Shown piece after piece: positions 7,402 through 7,827 of a DNA stretch of 7,827 nucleotides; the stretch's first letter is position 1; the number at the start of each line of letters is the position of its first letter. The notes under the pieces are model-generated. The model made no database searches, was not told where the DNA came from, and worked only from the letters and a program-made list of their open reading frames with translations. Origin of the DNA: Hyphococcus sp. Lineage in GTDB: Bacteria > Pseudomonadota > Alphaproteobacteria > Caulobacterales > Parvularculaceae. A program made the position numbers and the translations under genes. The stretch is taken from positions 1-7,827 of the forward strand of contig BQJH01000138.1 in the NCBI GenBank assembly GCA_021604605.1, read 5' to 3'.

Positions 7402-7827
7402 ATGTCAAAACCAGAAGCCCATGACCTTGGAAAAGCAGTTGCGGAAGCGATGCATCAAACTGAGGGCACATCAAAAGCATGGGATCTTAAACTCGAAGAT
7501 GCGGGCGAAGGCTGGGCGCGGGCGTCAATGATATTGCGCGAAGATATGATGAACGGTCACGGCGTAGCTCATGGCGGGATGATTTTTGCGCTGGCCGATA
7601 CGGCGTTTGCATGGGCGTGCAATTCTCGCAATGTAAAAACGGTGGCGCATCATGCGTCGATTACCTTTTTGAGCGCAGGGCAAAAAGGCGAACGCCTCGT
7701 GGCGGAAGCACAAGAAGAAACAATCGCTGGGCGTAGCGGTGTCTATTCTGTAAAGGTCACAGGCGAAGATGGACGCCCCGTGGCGATTTTTCAGGGACTA
7801 TCGCGAAGCATTGGCGGATCAGTTATA
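7402..7827 (+). CDS. paaI: hydroxyphenylacetyl-CoA thioesterase PaaI (3' end cut by window)
   Basis: This frame starts at ATG 7402 and stays open to the window end, giving 142 residues without a stop. PaaI is a hot-dog-fold thioesterase that hydrolyses hydroxylated phenylacetyl-CoA by-products, freeing CoA when the pathway stalls. The family signature is clear: NGHGVAHGG (51-59) followed by LADTAFAWACNS (64-75), with D66 matching the catalytic Asp61 of E. coli PaaI, then SGVYSV (112-117) and the C-terminal RSIGG (135-139). E. coli PaaI is 140 residues and ends a few residues after the same GG, so only a few codons are probably missing. An in-frame TGA at 7390-7392 rules out any earlier start. 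The ribosome site is modest (GGATAGG, 7394-7400). It is divergent from paaG and may lead a second rightward paa operon beyond the window. Confidence 0.93.
   Translation, partial: MSKPEAHDLGKAVAEAMHQTEGTSKAWDLKLEDAGEGWARASMILREDMMNGHGVAHGGMIFALADTAFAWACNSRNVKTVAHHASITFLSAGQKGERLVAEAQEETIAGRSGVYSVKVTGEDGRPVAIFQGLSRSIGGSVI

Noticed and set aside
7525..7713. 62-codon minus strand frame opposite paaI
   Set aside because: It is antisense to the PaaI hot-dog motifs, which are unmistakable on the + strand.

Overview
This window reads as ordinary proteobacterial chromosome of moderate GC, probably from an alphaproteobacterium. That assignment rests on gene content (a TetR-type PaaR beside a fused PaaZ) and general codon use, and it is an inference. 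No RNA gene, transposase, integrase, CRISPR array or long repeat was seen.

The left half (40-3782, + strand) is a tightly coupled pair encoding the two subunits of a hydantoinase/oxoprolinase-type enzyme: HyuA-like (actin-fold ATPase) and HyuB-like (metal-site subunit). Their stop and start codons overlap as TAATG. The substrate cannot be read from the sequence. The first 30 bases may hold the tail of an upstream gene.

The right half is a phenylacetate (PAA) catabolic segment. Reading leftward on the minus strand are paaG (epoxyphenylacetyl-CoA isomerase), paaZ (oxepin-CoA hydrolase fused to the semialdehyde dehydrogenase) and a TetR-family regulator that is very probably PaaR. Divergent from paaG, on the + strand, is paaI (acyl-CoA thioesterase), which runs off the right edge with probably only a few codons missing. 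PaaG converts the ring epoxide to oxepin-CoA. PaaZ opens the oxepin ring and oxidises the resulting semialdehyde. PaaI is thought to rescue CoA from dead-end hydroxylated thioesters. The upstream genes (ring epoxidase paaABCDE, ligase paaK) and the beta-oxidation-like genes (paaF, paaH, paaJ) are not in the window.

The best non-coding signal is the 94-base paaG/paaI spacer. It holds overlapping divergent promoter candidates and an imperfect palindrome placed to control both. A second palindrome lies just upstream of paaR, as expected for autoregulation. The two halves of the window converge tail to tail with only 13 bases between the hyuB and paaR stops and no visible terminator. I found no convincing undescribed system. 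The least explained item is the HyuAB pair and its position beside PAA genes.
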